A stretch of 64,000 nt of DNA, from assembly GCA_917880885.1 (NCBI GenBank), contig OU862922.1, positions 2,542,001-2,606,000 of the forward strand, read 5' to 3'. Under the pieces are notes generated by a model. It saw only the letters and a program-made list of their open reading frames with translations, searched no databases and was not told where the DNA came from. The translations under genes were made by a program, and so were the position numbers. Shown piece after piece: positions 29,450 through 39,414 of this stretch. Position 1 is the stretch's first letter. Every line of letters starts with the position of its first letter. This stretch comes from Limnephilus marmoratus (Eukaryota; Arthropoda; Insecta; Trichoptera; Limnephilidae).

Positions 29450-31375
29450 ATGCCGGATGAATCAGACGTCTCCAAAATGGAACGAGACATTAAATTATTA
29501 GAAGCGAGGCAGAATTCACAATTTGCAAGGATTCAGAGAATTTATGATAGCATAAAGGGTTTGAAATCATCTAATTCAAAAAACATATTTTGTGCCAATG
29601 CAGCGTTGCTATTGGAGATCAGAAAAGAGTTTATTCAATTAGTAAATAAAATTAATGATTTAAAAATGCAAATAAATTCAGATTTTATTCCTAACTTTCA
29701 AATGGAACAATCATTTGATGATTTATATTCTGTAATCCAGTTAACCGCAAAACAGACATGTGACAATACAAGTGAGTTATCTGAAACGCATTCGAAGTTA
29801 GATAAATCAAATCTCAATGTTAAGTTGCCAAAATTAACTTTGCCATCATTTGATGGAAATATAATGGGATGGAGAATTTTTCACGATACTTTTAAAAAAT
29901 TAATTCATGAAAATATAGATCTTTCCGACACGGAAAAAATTCATTATTTAATAAGTACTTTGTCGGGAAAAGCGTTAAATATCTGTGCCGGAATTCCAAC
30001 CACAGCCGAAAATTACCAACTTATATGGAAGGCATTAACGGAAAAATACGAAGATACCCGGGCGAACGCGGTTTATTATTTTGATAAAATTTTGAATATA
30101 AAACCAATAACAGTACCAACTGCAGTGGATTTAGAAGCTTTTATAGACCAATTTCATTCATCAATTTCAGCATTGCAACAATTAAAAATTCCTAACTTAT
30201 TACAATGTTTCTTTCTTTATATAGGGACTCAAAAACTAGACAAAGAAACAGCTGTAGCATTCGAATCATCGGTCAGAAAATCAGAGGCACCGTCGTACGA
30301 TGAATTCGTAACATTTTTACGTGAACAAGCCAAAATACTACATAGAACGTCAAGATTACCAGAATCGAAATCACAACAGTTCGAGAAAAAAAAATTACGG
30401 GAAGCACAATATAGCCACGCATTTCTTAGTTTAACGCATAACAAAGCAAAACACTATAAGTGCACGTTATGTAATTTGTCAGACCATACATTCATTTTTA
30501 AATGCCCAACATTTTTAAACGCATCACCTAAGAGTAGGTTTAAGATAACTCAAAAACAAAACTTATGTCGAAATTGCCTAAGTACAATGCACTCTACCAA
30601 TACATGCAAATCGGAAAATCGGTGCAGATATTGTAATCAAAACCATAACTCGTTATTGCATTTTGATGACACTTCATCCAATTTTTCTCGTAATATGGAG
30701 CGAAATTTAAATCCCAAAAGCAAACCTGAGAGTAAATCTGATAATGTAACATTATGTACTCTCAATAATGGAGATGCAAACGTTTTTTCCCCAAATCAAT
30801 CCGTTTTATTAGGTACCGCATCTATTAGTGTTCTTGATTCCAGGAATAATTATCAGAAAATACGCGTTTTAATTGATAGCGCATCACAAAGCGAATTTAT
30901 TACAACGAGCTGTTGCAAACGCCTTGGATTACCCTTATTCACAGATCGCAATCATACAACCATTAGAGGCATTGGAGATATTTCTCAACGCATTAAAGGA
31001 ATGACTAATTTAAAGTTTGAGTCTCGCTATAATAATAAAACATCTTTCTCCATTCGACCTTTGGTAGTGGATCGCATTACAACCCAATTGCCGGCATCTT
31101 CTATAGATATGAGTGCGTTGTCTTATCTAAATGAATTGCCACTCGCCGACGACAAATTCCACATCCCAGGGGTCATCGATGCAATCATTGGTGCCAATGT
31201 TTTTGGCCAAATCCTTTTACCTGGTAAGGTAAAGGGCACTCAATCATTACCGAGTGCAATCGAAACCAGTTTAGGGTACGTACTAGTCGGAAACGCACCT
31301 ACTCTCAAGCAAAGCAACGTAACTCGCAACCAAAACAAGGTTTCTCGTAAACCAAGTTTACACGCTCATTATTAA
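29450..31375 (+). CDS. BEL/Pao Gag-protease polyprotein, copy 1
   Basis: 641 codons, intact. It begins 179 bp after LTR 1 at the first ATG of a long frame. Residues 1-120 look helical and coiled-coil-like. Residues about 125-330 match the Gag-like DUF1759 region of BEL/Pao elements ('LPKLTLPSFDGNIMGWRIFH', 'KALTEKYEDTR'). A Cys/His-rich region at about 338-405 ('CTLCNLSDHTF', 'CRNCLSTMHS', 'CRYCNQNHN') should bind zinc and RNA. Residues about 450-620 match the retropepsin-like DUF1758 domain with 'VLIDSASQSEFI'. The usual D-S/T-G active site reads D476-S-A here, which may weaken proteolysis. The ORF stops where Pol would begin. Confidence 0.85.
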   Translation: MPDESDVSKMERDIKLLEARQNSQFARIQRIYDSIKGLKSSNSKNIFCANAALLLEIRKEFIQLVNKINDLKMQINSDFIPNFQMEQSFDDLYSVIQLTAKQTCDNTSELSETHSKLDKSNLNVKLPKLTLPSFDGNIMGWRIFHDTFKKLIHENIDLSDTEKIHYLISTLSGKALNICAGIPTTAENYQLIWKALTEKYEDTRANAVYYFDKILNIKPITVPTAVDLEAFIDQFHSSISALQQLKIPNLLQCFFLYIGTQKLDKETAVAFESSVRKSEAPSYDEFVTFLREQAKILHRTSRLPESKSQQFEKKKLREAQYSHAFLSLTHNKAKHYKCTLCNLSDHTFIFKCPTFLNASPKSRFKITQKQNLCRNCLSTMHSTNTCKSENRCRYCNQNHNSLLHFDDTSSNFSRNMERNLNPKSKPESKSDNVTLCTLNNGDANVFSPNQSVLLGTASISVLDSRNNYQKIRVLIDSASQSEFITTSCCKRLGLPLFTDRNHTTIRGIGDISQRIKGMTNLKFESRYNNKTSFSIRPLVVDRITTQLPASSIDMSALSYLNELPLADDKFHIPGVIDAIIGANVFGQILLPGKVKGTQSLPSAIETSLGYVLVGNAPTLKQSNVTRNQNKVSRKPSLHAHY

Positions 31376-31534
31376 TCTCATGTTTCTTGCCATTTTTATA
31401 ATACCTAATAATTAATTAGTTTAGTTCAAGTAGGCATATATACATAATTGCTATCTTTTAATAGTATTTATTTTTATTTTCTTTTCGTTTCGCATGTTGG
31501 TTTATTTTGACCATCCTGTCAAGGCTGAGGGGCA

Positions 31535-32001
31535 TGTTAGCGCCAATAATATTGGTTGCGCTCGGCGGATTGCTTTTGTGTTTATTTTGGATTTAAATAT
31601 TATTTATTTCCTATGGCAATGAATATCTCCCTTCCCCCGCTCCCCTGATGATTCCCTGCTGTCACTATCGCAAGCAATCGCAAGTAATTTCGGTGCTCGA
31701 AGTTTGTGTTAACAATCATCGCCGCCGGACGCAGTCATAGTTATATACCTAACTCGCATAAAACTACCGCAACTATCTTGTCGCAGCTATTAGCATTAAC
31801 AATATTAGCAACTATTAGCATTAACAATAATTCAGTTTAAAAAAAGTGAACTGCAACTAAATGGTGGTCTCATCAAGAAAAGAATTACGTTCCAGAAGAA
31901 CCTGCACCTCTTCCGTGAGTTTGACCTACCCTTTATATTTATTTGCCATTGAATTTACGCATAAGTTAATTGCCAGAGATTATAACCTCTAAGCCGAAAC
32001 A
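31535..32001 (+). repeat. BEL/Pao-type LTR 2 (shared central LTR)
   Basis: Serves as 3' LTR of the first unit and 5' LTR of the second. 467 bp, TGTTAG...GAAACA, preceded by the purine-rich 'aaggctgaggggca'. Confidence 0.9.
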
Positions 32002-32180
32002 TTATGGTCCAATCTAGCCTGGATGTGTAATTTAAAAGAACCAGCGCGCATTTTTACTTGAAAACATTTACGCACGTATTTCATTGCATATAAATTTATC
32101 GTGGGTAGTTGAGATAGGTCGTACGTACGTCATCACGAAATAATCTTCAGCCTATTATAATTAACAAATAAATTGACAAT

Positions 32181-34106
32181 ATGCCGGATGAATCAGACGT
32201 CTCCAAAATGGAACGAGACATTAAATTATTAGAAGCGAGGCAGAATTCACAATTTGCAAGGATTCAGAGAATTTATGATAGCATAAAGGGTTTGAAATCA
32301 TCTAATTCAAAAAACATATTTTGTGCCAATGCAGCGTTGCTATTGGAGATCAGAAAAGAGTTTATTCAATTAGTAAATAAAATTAATGATTTAAAAATGC
32401 AAATAAATTCAGATTTTATTCCTAACTTTCAAATGGAACAATCATTTGATGATTTATATTCTGTAATCCAGTTAACCGCAAAACAGACATGTGACAATAC
32501 AAGTGAGTTATCTGAAACGCATTCGAAGTTAGATAAATCAAATCTCAATGTTAAGTTGCCAAAATTAACTTTGCCATCATTTGATGGAAATATAATGGGA
32601 TGGAGAATTTTTCACGATACTTTTAAAAAATTAATTCATGAAAATATAGATCTTTCCGACACGGAAAAAATTCATTATTTAATAAGTACTTTGTCGGGAA
32701 AAGCGTTAAATATCTGTGCCGGAATTCCAACCACAGCCGAAAATTACCAACTTATATGGAAGGCATTAACGGAAAAATACGAAGATACCCGGGCGAACGC
32801 GGTTTATTATTTTGATAAAATTTTGAATATAAAACCAATAACAGTACCAACTGCAGTGGATTTAGAAGCTTTTATAGACCAATTTCATTCATCAATTTCA
32901 GCATTGCAACAATTAAAAATTCCTAACTTATTACAATGTTTCTTTCTTTATATAGGGACTCAAAAACTAGACAAAGAAACAGCTGTAGCATTCGAATCAT
33001 CGGTCAGAAAATCAGAGGCACCGTCGTACGATGAATTCGTAACATTTTTACGTGAACAAGCCAAAATACTACATAGAACGTCAAGATTACCAGAATCGAA
33101 ATCACAACAGTTCGAGAAAAAAAAATTACGGGAAGCACAATATAGCCACGCATTTCTTAGTTTAACGCATAACAAAGCAAAACACTATAAGTGCACGTTA
33201 TGTAATTTGTCAGACCATACATTCATTTTTAAATGCCCAACATTTTTAAACGCATCACCTAAGAGTAGGTTTAAGATAACTCAAAAACAAAACTTATGTC
33301 GAAATTGCCTAAGTACAATGCACTCTACCAATACATGCAAATCGGAAAATCGGTGCAGATATTGTAATCAAAACCATAACTCGTTATTGCATTTTGATGA
33401 CACTTCATCCAATTTTTCTCGTAATATGGAGCGAAATTTAAATCCCAAAAGCAAACCTGAGAGTAAATCTGATAATGTAACATTATGTACTCTCAATAAT
33501 GGAGATGCAAACGTTTTTTCCCCAAATCAATCCGTTTTATTAGGTACCGCATCTATTAGTGTTCTTGATTCCAGGAATAATTATCAGAAAATACGCGTTT
33601 TAATTGATAGCGCATCACAAAGCGAATTTATTACAACGAGCTGTTGCAAACGCCTTGGATTACCCTTATTCACAGATCGCAATCATACAACCATTAGAGG
33701 CATTGGAGATATTTCTCAACGCATTAAAGGAATGACTAATTTAAAGTTTGAGTCTCGCTATAATAATAAAACATCTTTCTCCATTCGACCTTTGGTAGTG
33801 GATCGCATTACAACCCAATTGCCGGCATCTTCTATAGATATGAGTGCGTTGTCTTATCTAAATGAATTGCCACTCGCCGACGACAAATTCCACATCCCAG
33901 GGGTCATCGATGCAATCATTGGTGCCAATGTTTTTGGCCAAATCCTTTTACCTGGTAAGGTAAAGGGCACTCAATCATTACCGAGTGCAATCGAAACCAG
34001 TTTAGGGTACGTACTAGTCGGAAACGCACCTACTCTCAAGCAAAGCAACGTAACTCGCAACCAAAACAAGGTTTCTCGTAAACCAAGTTTACACGCTCAT
34101 TATTAA
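32181..34106 (+). CDS. BEL/Pao Gag-protease polyprotein, copy 2
   Basis: 641 codons, the same protein as copy 1 residue for residue, at exactly +2731 bp. Same domains: N-terminal helical region, DUF1759-like Gag, zinc-knuckle-like Cys/His clusters, DUF1758-like protease with DSA in place of DSG. No Pol follows; LTR 3 begins 160 bp after the stop. Confidence 0.85.
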   Translation: MPDESDVSKMERDIKLLEARQNSQFARIQRIYDSIKGLKSSNSKNIFCANAALLLEIRKEFIQLVNKINDLKMQINSDFIPNFQMEQSFDDLYSVIQLTAKQTCDNTSELSETHSKLDKSNLNVKLPKLTLPSFDGNIMGWRIFHDTFKKLIHENIDLSDTEKIHYLISTLSGKALNICAGIPTTAENYQLIWKALTEKYEDTRANAVYYFDKILNIKPITVPTAVDLEAFIDQFHSSISALQQLKIPNLLQCFFLYIGTQKLDKETAVAFESSVRKSEAPSYDEFVTFLREQAKILHRTSRLPESKSQQFEKKKLREAQYSHAFLSLTHNKAKHYKCTLCNLSDHTFIFKCPTFLNASPKSRFKITQKQNLCRNCLSTMHSTNTCKSENRCRYCNQNHNSLLHFDDTSSNFSRNMERNLNPKSKPESKSDNVTLCTLNNGDANVFSPNQSVLLGTASISVLDSRNNYQKIRVLIDSASQSEFITTSCCKRLGLPLFTDRNHTTIRGIGDISQRIKGMTNLKFESRYNNKTSFSIRPLVVDRITTQLPASSIDMSALSYLNELPLADDKFHIPGVIDAIIGANVFGQILLPGKVKGTQSLPSAIETSLGYVLVGNAPTLKQSNVTRNQNKVSRKPSLHAHY

Positions 34107-34265
34107 TCTCATGTTTCTTGCCATTTTTATAATACCTAATAATTAATTAGTTTAGTTCAAGTAGGCATATATACATAATTGCTATCTTTTAATAGTATTT
34201 ATTTTTATTTTCTTTTCGTTTCGCATGTTGGTTTATTTTGACCATCCTGTCAAGGCTGAGGGGCA

Positions 34266-34732
34266 TGTTAGCGCCAATAATATTGGTTGCGCTCGGCGGA
34301 TTGCTTTTGTGTTTATTTTGGATTTAAATATTATTTATTTCCTATGGCAATGAATATCTCCCTTCCCCCGCTCCCCTGATGATTCCCTGCTGTCACTATC
34401 GCAAGCAATCGCAAGTAATTTCGGTGCTCGAAGTTTGTGTTAACAATCATCGCCGCCGGACGCAGTCATAGTTATATACCTAACTCGCATAAAACTACCG
34501 CAACTATCTTGTCGCAGCTATTAGCATTAACAATATTAGCAACTATTAGCATTAACAATAATTCAGTTTAAAAAAAGTGAACTGCAACTAAATGGTGGTC
34601 TCATCAAGAAAAGAATTACGTTCCAGAAGAACCTGCACCTCTTCCGTGAGTTTGACCTACCCTTTATATTTATTTGCCATTGAATTTACGCATAAGTTAA
34701 TTGCCAGAGATTATAACCTCTAAGCCGAAACA
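34266..34732 (+). repeat. BEL/Pao-type LTR 3
   Basis: 467 bp, ends GAAACA at 34732. Downstream sequence differs from the internal region and returns to the hAT-like host element. Confidence 0.9.
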
Positions 34733-34821
34733 CTTATTATTTATTAAAATTTGTTGTTTTCTTTAATGCGTGTACCTAATGTTATTAACCTGTAAATGTT
34801 ACTAATAAAAAAATGAAAACA

Positions 34822-34882
34822 TCATGAAAACTGACTTGTTCCGAAACTTCGTTGCTCACTAATTGAAGCAAGTCAGTTTTTC
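34822..34882. repeat. Short inverted repeat
   Basis: 'aaaactgacttg' and 'caagtcagttttt' flank about 30 bp. It belongs to the interior of the hAT-like element. Confidence 0.5.
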
Positions 34883-34958
34883 TCGGGACGCGGGGCCCCT
34901 AGCCGATGCGGGGCCCCTAGGCAGTTGCCTACTCTGCCTTAGGGATAATCCGGTACTG

Positions 34959-35035
34959 TCCACACATCATTCCCGAAGATGAAGTAGGCCCTGAGGAAAA
35001 CTATCTTCCTAAGACCTGCTGTGTGGCAAAAAATA
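34959..35035 (+). repeat. Distal part of the split LINE/family B tail
   Basis: 'tccacacatcattcccgaag', 'taggccctgaggaaaact' and 'gacctgctgtgtggc' continue the 3' stem-loop segment interrupted at 27424. Confidence 0.65.
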
Positions 35036-35149
35036 TAGTGTTTAAAAATTGATTGGCAGGTAATTGTATTGTAATTGCAAAATAAAAATTCTGTAATTTG
35101 AGTACCGACATAACCATTAAAAGATTTTTTGCTTGAAAAAATATCGAGT

Positions 35150-35362
35150 GCGGTTCACACGCGGTAGAAGCGAAGCATTGGCAAAAACAATCTCAACAAC
35201 CAAGCGGCAAACATAATCAAGCGGCCAATGAGCGACATTTCCGTTACATATCTCAACCAATATAATCAGCTTGATGCTTCGCAGGTGCTATAATGCGTCA
35301 TTTCCGTTTCGTCCGAATTCCAAATCACAACGAGGCTAAATAAATTTCACTTCAAAAAATTT
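35150..35362. repeat. Family D MITE-like repeat
   Basis: Ends 'ttcacacgcggtagaagcga' and 'aaatcacaacgaggctaaat' followed by 'tttcacttcaaa'. It matches the ends of the 3800 and 47500 copies. Confidence 0.5.
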
Positions 35363-35870
35363 ATGGGTTTGTGTACTGGAAAAGTGATTCATAAAATTAT
35401 TTCGTTTTCAATATAAAATATTATAAATAACTGAAAATACTCTGGAAATGTAAAATAGCTTAAATAAAACAAACCTTTAACGAAATAAAGCAATAAATTA
35501 AATAAAACCGTTAAACACTTTCGAAAATCTTATAAAATTAAAGACAAATATTATTAAAGCACGCATAATTGACATTTTTGCAGTATAATAACTACAAATA
35601 AACAAATATGAAAATCACTCATTTTTAGGTATACTAGTGAAATATCTGGCCAGAGCTAAATATCTCGCCCCCACTCTGTTTGGTATACAGTGGACCCTCG
35701 ATAATCCGAACCCTGTCTAATCCGGCGCCCCCTGTAATCCGACACGCCTACCACTGTTGATTGTACATATATAAAGTTTTAACAAATCTTCACTAATATA
35801 CATATTAATCTTTATATTTTTTGATTATTCGTAATATCCTGTGAAACACTTATGTTTTTAATGCATATGG

Positions 35871-37972
35871 TTTTTTTTTTTTACATTACATTAGCTCCAC
35901 ATAGGAGACCCTGAGAAAAATAATTTCCCTCGGGGCCTATGTCATCTTTGGGGATGCTGTGTAGAGGGTTTTTTAAGGAAAGGAAGGAGAGGAGAGTTTT
36001 TTTAATTTTTTTTATTTAAGGAGAAAACACAGATACAGACAATAATTAACAAAACAATATTAGGAACAATAACTTGAGAATTCGCCTGCACCCCAACTAT
36101 TTCTCACTGATTGACTTGATAAATAAAGATTTTCAAATACATTTTTATACATGTTTAAAAATACGTCATAATTAATAATGAATCGAAAATTCTTTAAAAA
36201 GAAGCACATAAAAAATATAGTGAATGATATATGAGTTTTCTTTTTTTATAGGAAAACAGCCTTCAATTTTCTACGAAAAGTGCTATTAGTATCAAAAAAT
36301 ATATCGGAATCTTTAAGGTTGTGGTTTTTATTAAACAATTCGCACATTCTTCGGATTGGATCCCTGACACCAGCATTTGTACGTGTCCGGTTAATGTGGA
36401 ATAAGTCGTTAAGCCTAGTTGTTCTGGGTGGTATTTTAAAATTAATTAGTTTGAGTAAGTCAGGACAGTCCATAACGTTGTTACAGATTTTATACAGGGT
36501 CATTAGGTCAAGGTATGTTCGCCGGTTAAATAGATTGGAGACATTATATTTCGAGAGCATTTTTGTGTATCCCCATTCAGGTGCGCTCATTCTGTAATTG
36601 AGGAAACGCAGAAATTTCTTTTGGACACTTTCAATATTTTCTTTATAGATACCGTAAAGTGGAGTCCATATGGAGGTGCAGTATTCAAGTTGAGAACGGC
36701 CATGCGCATAGTAAAGCAGAAGGTAGGTTTCAGGTTTTCGAAATACACGGCTGTTTCTGATAACAAAGCCTAGCATGCAGTTAGCTTTATTCACAATGTT
36801 TTCAATGTGCGCATCGAAATGAAGTTTGGAATCAAAAAGTACGCCGAGGTCTCTTATACAGTATACGCGCTCGAGTGAATAATTACCAATATAATAATTG
36901 TTTATGATAACGTTTTGATTTTTAGTAAAGCTTATATGTTGACATTTGTTGTAACTTAGGTAAATTTTGTTCTCATTGCAAAACGCTTCGAACCTTACTA
37001 AGTCTCTTTGGATGAGCAGACAATCATTTAAATTCCTTACGATGGCAAATATCTTTATGTCATCGGCGTACAACAGAAATAAACAGTGCATGAAACATTC
37101 AGAAACGGAATTAATAAAAATTATAAATAACAGCGGACCTAAGATTGATCCCTGTGGCACGCCAGAAGTAACTGGTTCCCACATGGAAGTATGTTCTCGT
37201 AACGATACAGCTTGCTGTCGTTTTGTTAGGTATGAGACGAACCAACGTAATAAGTTTCCCCTAATTCCGTTATACATAATTTTTTTAATAAGAATAAGAT
37301 GGTCAACCTTATCAAAAGCTTTTTTGAAATCGCAGTAAATTGCATCTACCTGGTAGCCTCGATCCATGCTAGAATACAAGAAATTGGAATAAATAAGTAA
37401 ATTACTCACGGTAGATTTGCCTTTGACAAACCCGTGTTGCTGGTCCGTAATTATTCCGGCAAGCCGGGGATATATATTATCATGCACAAGTCTTTCCAAT
37501 AGTTTGGGGATCGCCGAGAGAATGGATATTGGCCTGTAGTTTTCCACTCGTTGACGCGAATCACCCTTGTGAACCGGTATGATGTAGACCAACTTAAACC
37601 TGTCAGGGAAAACCCCATCACTCACAGATATTTGTTAAATATTATGGTAAGTGGCACACACAGTAATGACGCAGCAGATCTGAGGAAAAATGCCGGAATT
37701 CCATCTCGACCTGCACCCTTGTTTATGTCTAGTAACTTTACACTTTTAGTTCTGGGAAGGAAAGGGGTTTAAGGGTGGGTAGGAATCTGAGGTTCAGTGT
37801 GTCCTGGTCATCCGCCTCCAAGACCTAGACAAACCTCACCCCATGAACCCGGGCACCCCTGCTAAATCACCAATCGTAGCGAACCACTTGGGGTGACCTA
37901 TGGTAGAGGTGTTGGTTATCCAATAAAGGTTCCCGGGGCGGCGGTACCCATTCCCGCCTCCCAAATTTACAT
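35871..37972 (-). mobile_element. Family B retroposon inside the Tigger-like element
   Basis: Inverted copy: poly-T then 'acattagctccacataggag' and 'gtcatctttggggatgctgt' (35871-35998), resuming at 37748 with 'agttctgggaaggaaag', 'caaacctcaccccatgaacc', 'ccacttggggtgacctatgg' and 'gtacccattcccgcctccc'. It is full length apart from the LINE insertion. Confidence 0.75.
35999..37747 (-). pseudogene. CR1/Jockey-type LINE with 459-codon RT ORF
   Basis: The minus ORF 37625-36246 covers most of a reverse transcriptase: 'VYIIPVHKGDSR', 'VENYRPISILSAIPKLLERL' (RT box 1-2), 'YCDFKKAFDKVDH', 'SGVPQGSILGPLLFIIFIN', 'LLYADDIKIF' (YADD active site), 'IRDLGVLFDSKLHF' and a C-terminal region ending 'NSTFRRKLKAVFL'. 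Upstream, another frame reads 'LDINKGAGRDGIPAFFLRSA', so a 1-bp frameshift near 37625 separates it from the rest of RT. Endonuclease is missing. The T-rich 35999-36020 on + is the 3' tail. A short target repeat 'agtt' flanks the insertion. It is the most complete RT in the window but is not functional as it stands. Confidence 0.85.
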
Positions 37973-38639
37973 TTGTTTGAACATAATTATTTCCTAACGT
38001 AAATAAGTTTAGTTATTATTTATTGTAAGTTTTATAGCACTGATGAAGTTATTTTTATAATCAATCATCAGCTCTACATTGTGATATTTAATTTACTAAA
38101 TTCCACATACATATTACACACATAGGATTCGTAGTTCAAATAGATTCTTTGATTTGTAATATGTCAGATTACCAGGTACTCTTATTCAAAAAATAGTACT
38201 CTTTAATCCGACAATACCCTGCAAAACGTTTGTCGGATTACCGCGGGTCCACTGTATTTCAAAACATTTTCTTGCGCTCAGAAACAAGTCACTGAATTTG
38301 AAACCCGATCACTTCGAGACAAACCCCAATGCAAAATAAAAAGGCTTGAATGTCCGGAACCTGAATTTATTTATGAAATGTAAATCAAGCTGATTGTAAT
38401 AGCAAAACACACCGGCACATACCATACCATACTATACCACTAGCATCACTACTCGTATTGAGATGTTACATTTACATATTGGAAACACTTGTCGTTAATG
38501 CATTCCTTGGCTCGAACCTCCACGTTTCTCAAACTTTCTTTGTGACAAAACTACTAAAAACCAGATATATAGATATTATACTAATAAAAGTATAGATCAC
38601 TAATATACCAACGCTTACTTAAGGGCACCAGATATGGAT

Positions 38640-39050
38640 GCTAAACACGCTCTAGAGTCCAAGCTGCCGAAATGAGGTACTTGAGAGGAGTGGCGGGGGT
38701 TACGAAATGGGATCATATAAGAAATTCGACGATCCGAGATGATCTAAACATTGAACCACTGCTATTCTTCATAGAAAAATGGTAACTGAGGTGGCTTGGG
38801 CATGTACTTAGAATGTCTGATGACCGAATTCCGAGGAAGATACTGAGTGCGATTCCAGAGAGTAGACGTCCAGTGGGCCGTCCCAGACACAGTTGGGCAA
38901 GGCAACTTCAGAAACTGTGTGAGGAGAGGATGGGACTGCCATGGTCGGAGGACGAACAAATAGTGCTAGACAGGGGCGTATGGAGGAGCCTTGTCGATGA
39001 AATGGGTCCCCGACCCGAATAGGACAAGGGTAAGAAGATGATGATGATGA
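38640..39050 (+). pseudogene. RTE-like LINE C-terminus with ATG-repeat tail
   Basis: The frame at 38784-39022 reads 'LRWLGHVLRMSDDRIPRKIL' and 'RRPVGRPRHSWARQL'. This is the conserved C-terminal motif (W.GH..RM, GRP...W) of RTE-type LINE proteins. It ends in 'gaagatgatgatgatgatt', a simple-repeat 3' tail. The upstream frame is broken by stops. Confidence 0.65.
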
Positions 39051-39324
39051 TTACTAAAATACAGGTTTGGGAACAACATTGCTCGTAAGGTAAAAGACTG
39101 ACCAAAACTATTACTAAAAAACCACCACCCAACGGTTAAATGATGTTTTAGTTACCCATTGTGTAAATATTGCAAAAGCTCTTTTTTTAATTCTTACTTA
39201 TAAAAAAATGTGCTGCGAAAGAGCTGGCAACGTCGCATTCTGGAAGACTGACACATGTCATTTCCGTCTTGATAAAGTGAGGTTATTTCTGACAAATTAT
39301 GTTTTAATTGTTAATGTTACCCGA

Positions 39325-39410
39325 ATTATATAAGAATTCCATTTAGTTAATGTGTGAATTTTATAAGAATTCCATTTAGTTAATGTGTGAATTTTATAAG
39401 AATTCCATGA
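39325..39410 (+). repeat. Tandem 35-bp repeat
   Basis: 'ataagaattccatttagtta' plus 'atgtgtgaatttt' occurs twice in tandem and a third time truncated. Confidence 0.8.
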
Positions 39411-39414
39411 AAGT

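Larger units (their letters stand above)
28804..34732 (+). mobile_element. Tandem BEL/Pao-like retroelement (3 LTRs, 2 internal regions)
   Basis: The order is LTR-internal-LTR-internal-LTR with an exact 2731-bp period (467-bp LTR plus 2264-bp internal). Each internal part holds only a gag-protease ORF, then 'aaggctgagggg' as polypurine tract just before the next LTR. Reverse transcriptase, RNase H and integrase are missing, so it depends on a complete relative. Flanks 'ctaat' and 'cttat' may be a 5-bp target duplication with one mismatch. The absence of visible differences between LTRs or internals means very recent origin, gene conversion, or an assembly duplication. Confidence 0.85.
27417..34966. 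mobile_element. hAT-like DNA element carrying a BEL/Pao insertion
   Basis: The element spans 27425-34958. Its ends are CAGGGCCGGATTAACC on the left and, on the opposite strand, CAGTACCGGATTATCC on the right. Both continue into GGGGCCCCTAGGCA-type sequence. The 8-bp target 'tccacaca' is duplicated exactly at 27417-27424 and 34959-34966; an 8-bp TSD and a CAG start are hAT features. Without the 5.93 kb retroelement it is about 1.6 kb and has no transposase ORF. G-rich runs lie at 27505-27535 and 28196-28212. A further hAT-like right end ('gtccgccactg', ending 28263) has no left partner I could find. Confidence 0.65.
35688..38254. mobile_element. Tigger/pogo-like DNA transposon, non-autonomous, nested
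   Basis: Left end CAGTGGACCCTCGATAATCC and right end, on the opposite strand, CAGTGGACCCGCGGTAATCC are matching inverted terminal repeats of the pogo/Tigger type. A TA dinucleotide flanks each end (35686-35687 and 38255-38256), as expected for Tc1/mariner-superfamily insertion. No transposase ORF remains. Its own sequence is 35688-35870 and 37975-38254. The middle is a family B copy, itself interrupted by a LINE. Confidence 0.75.
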
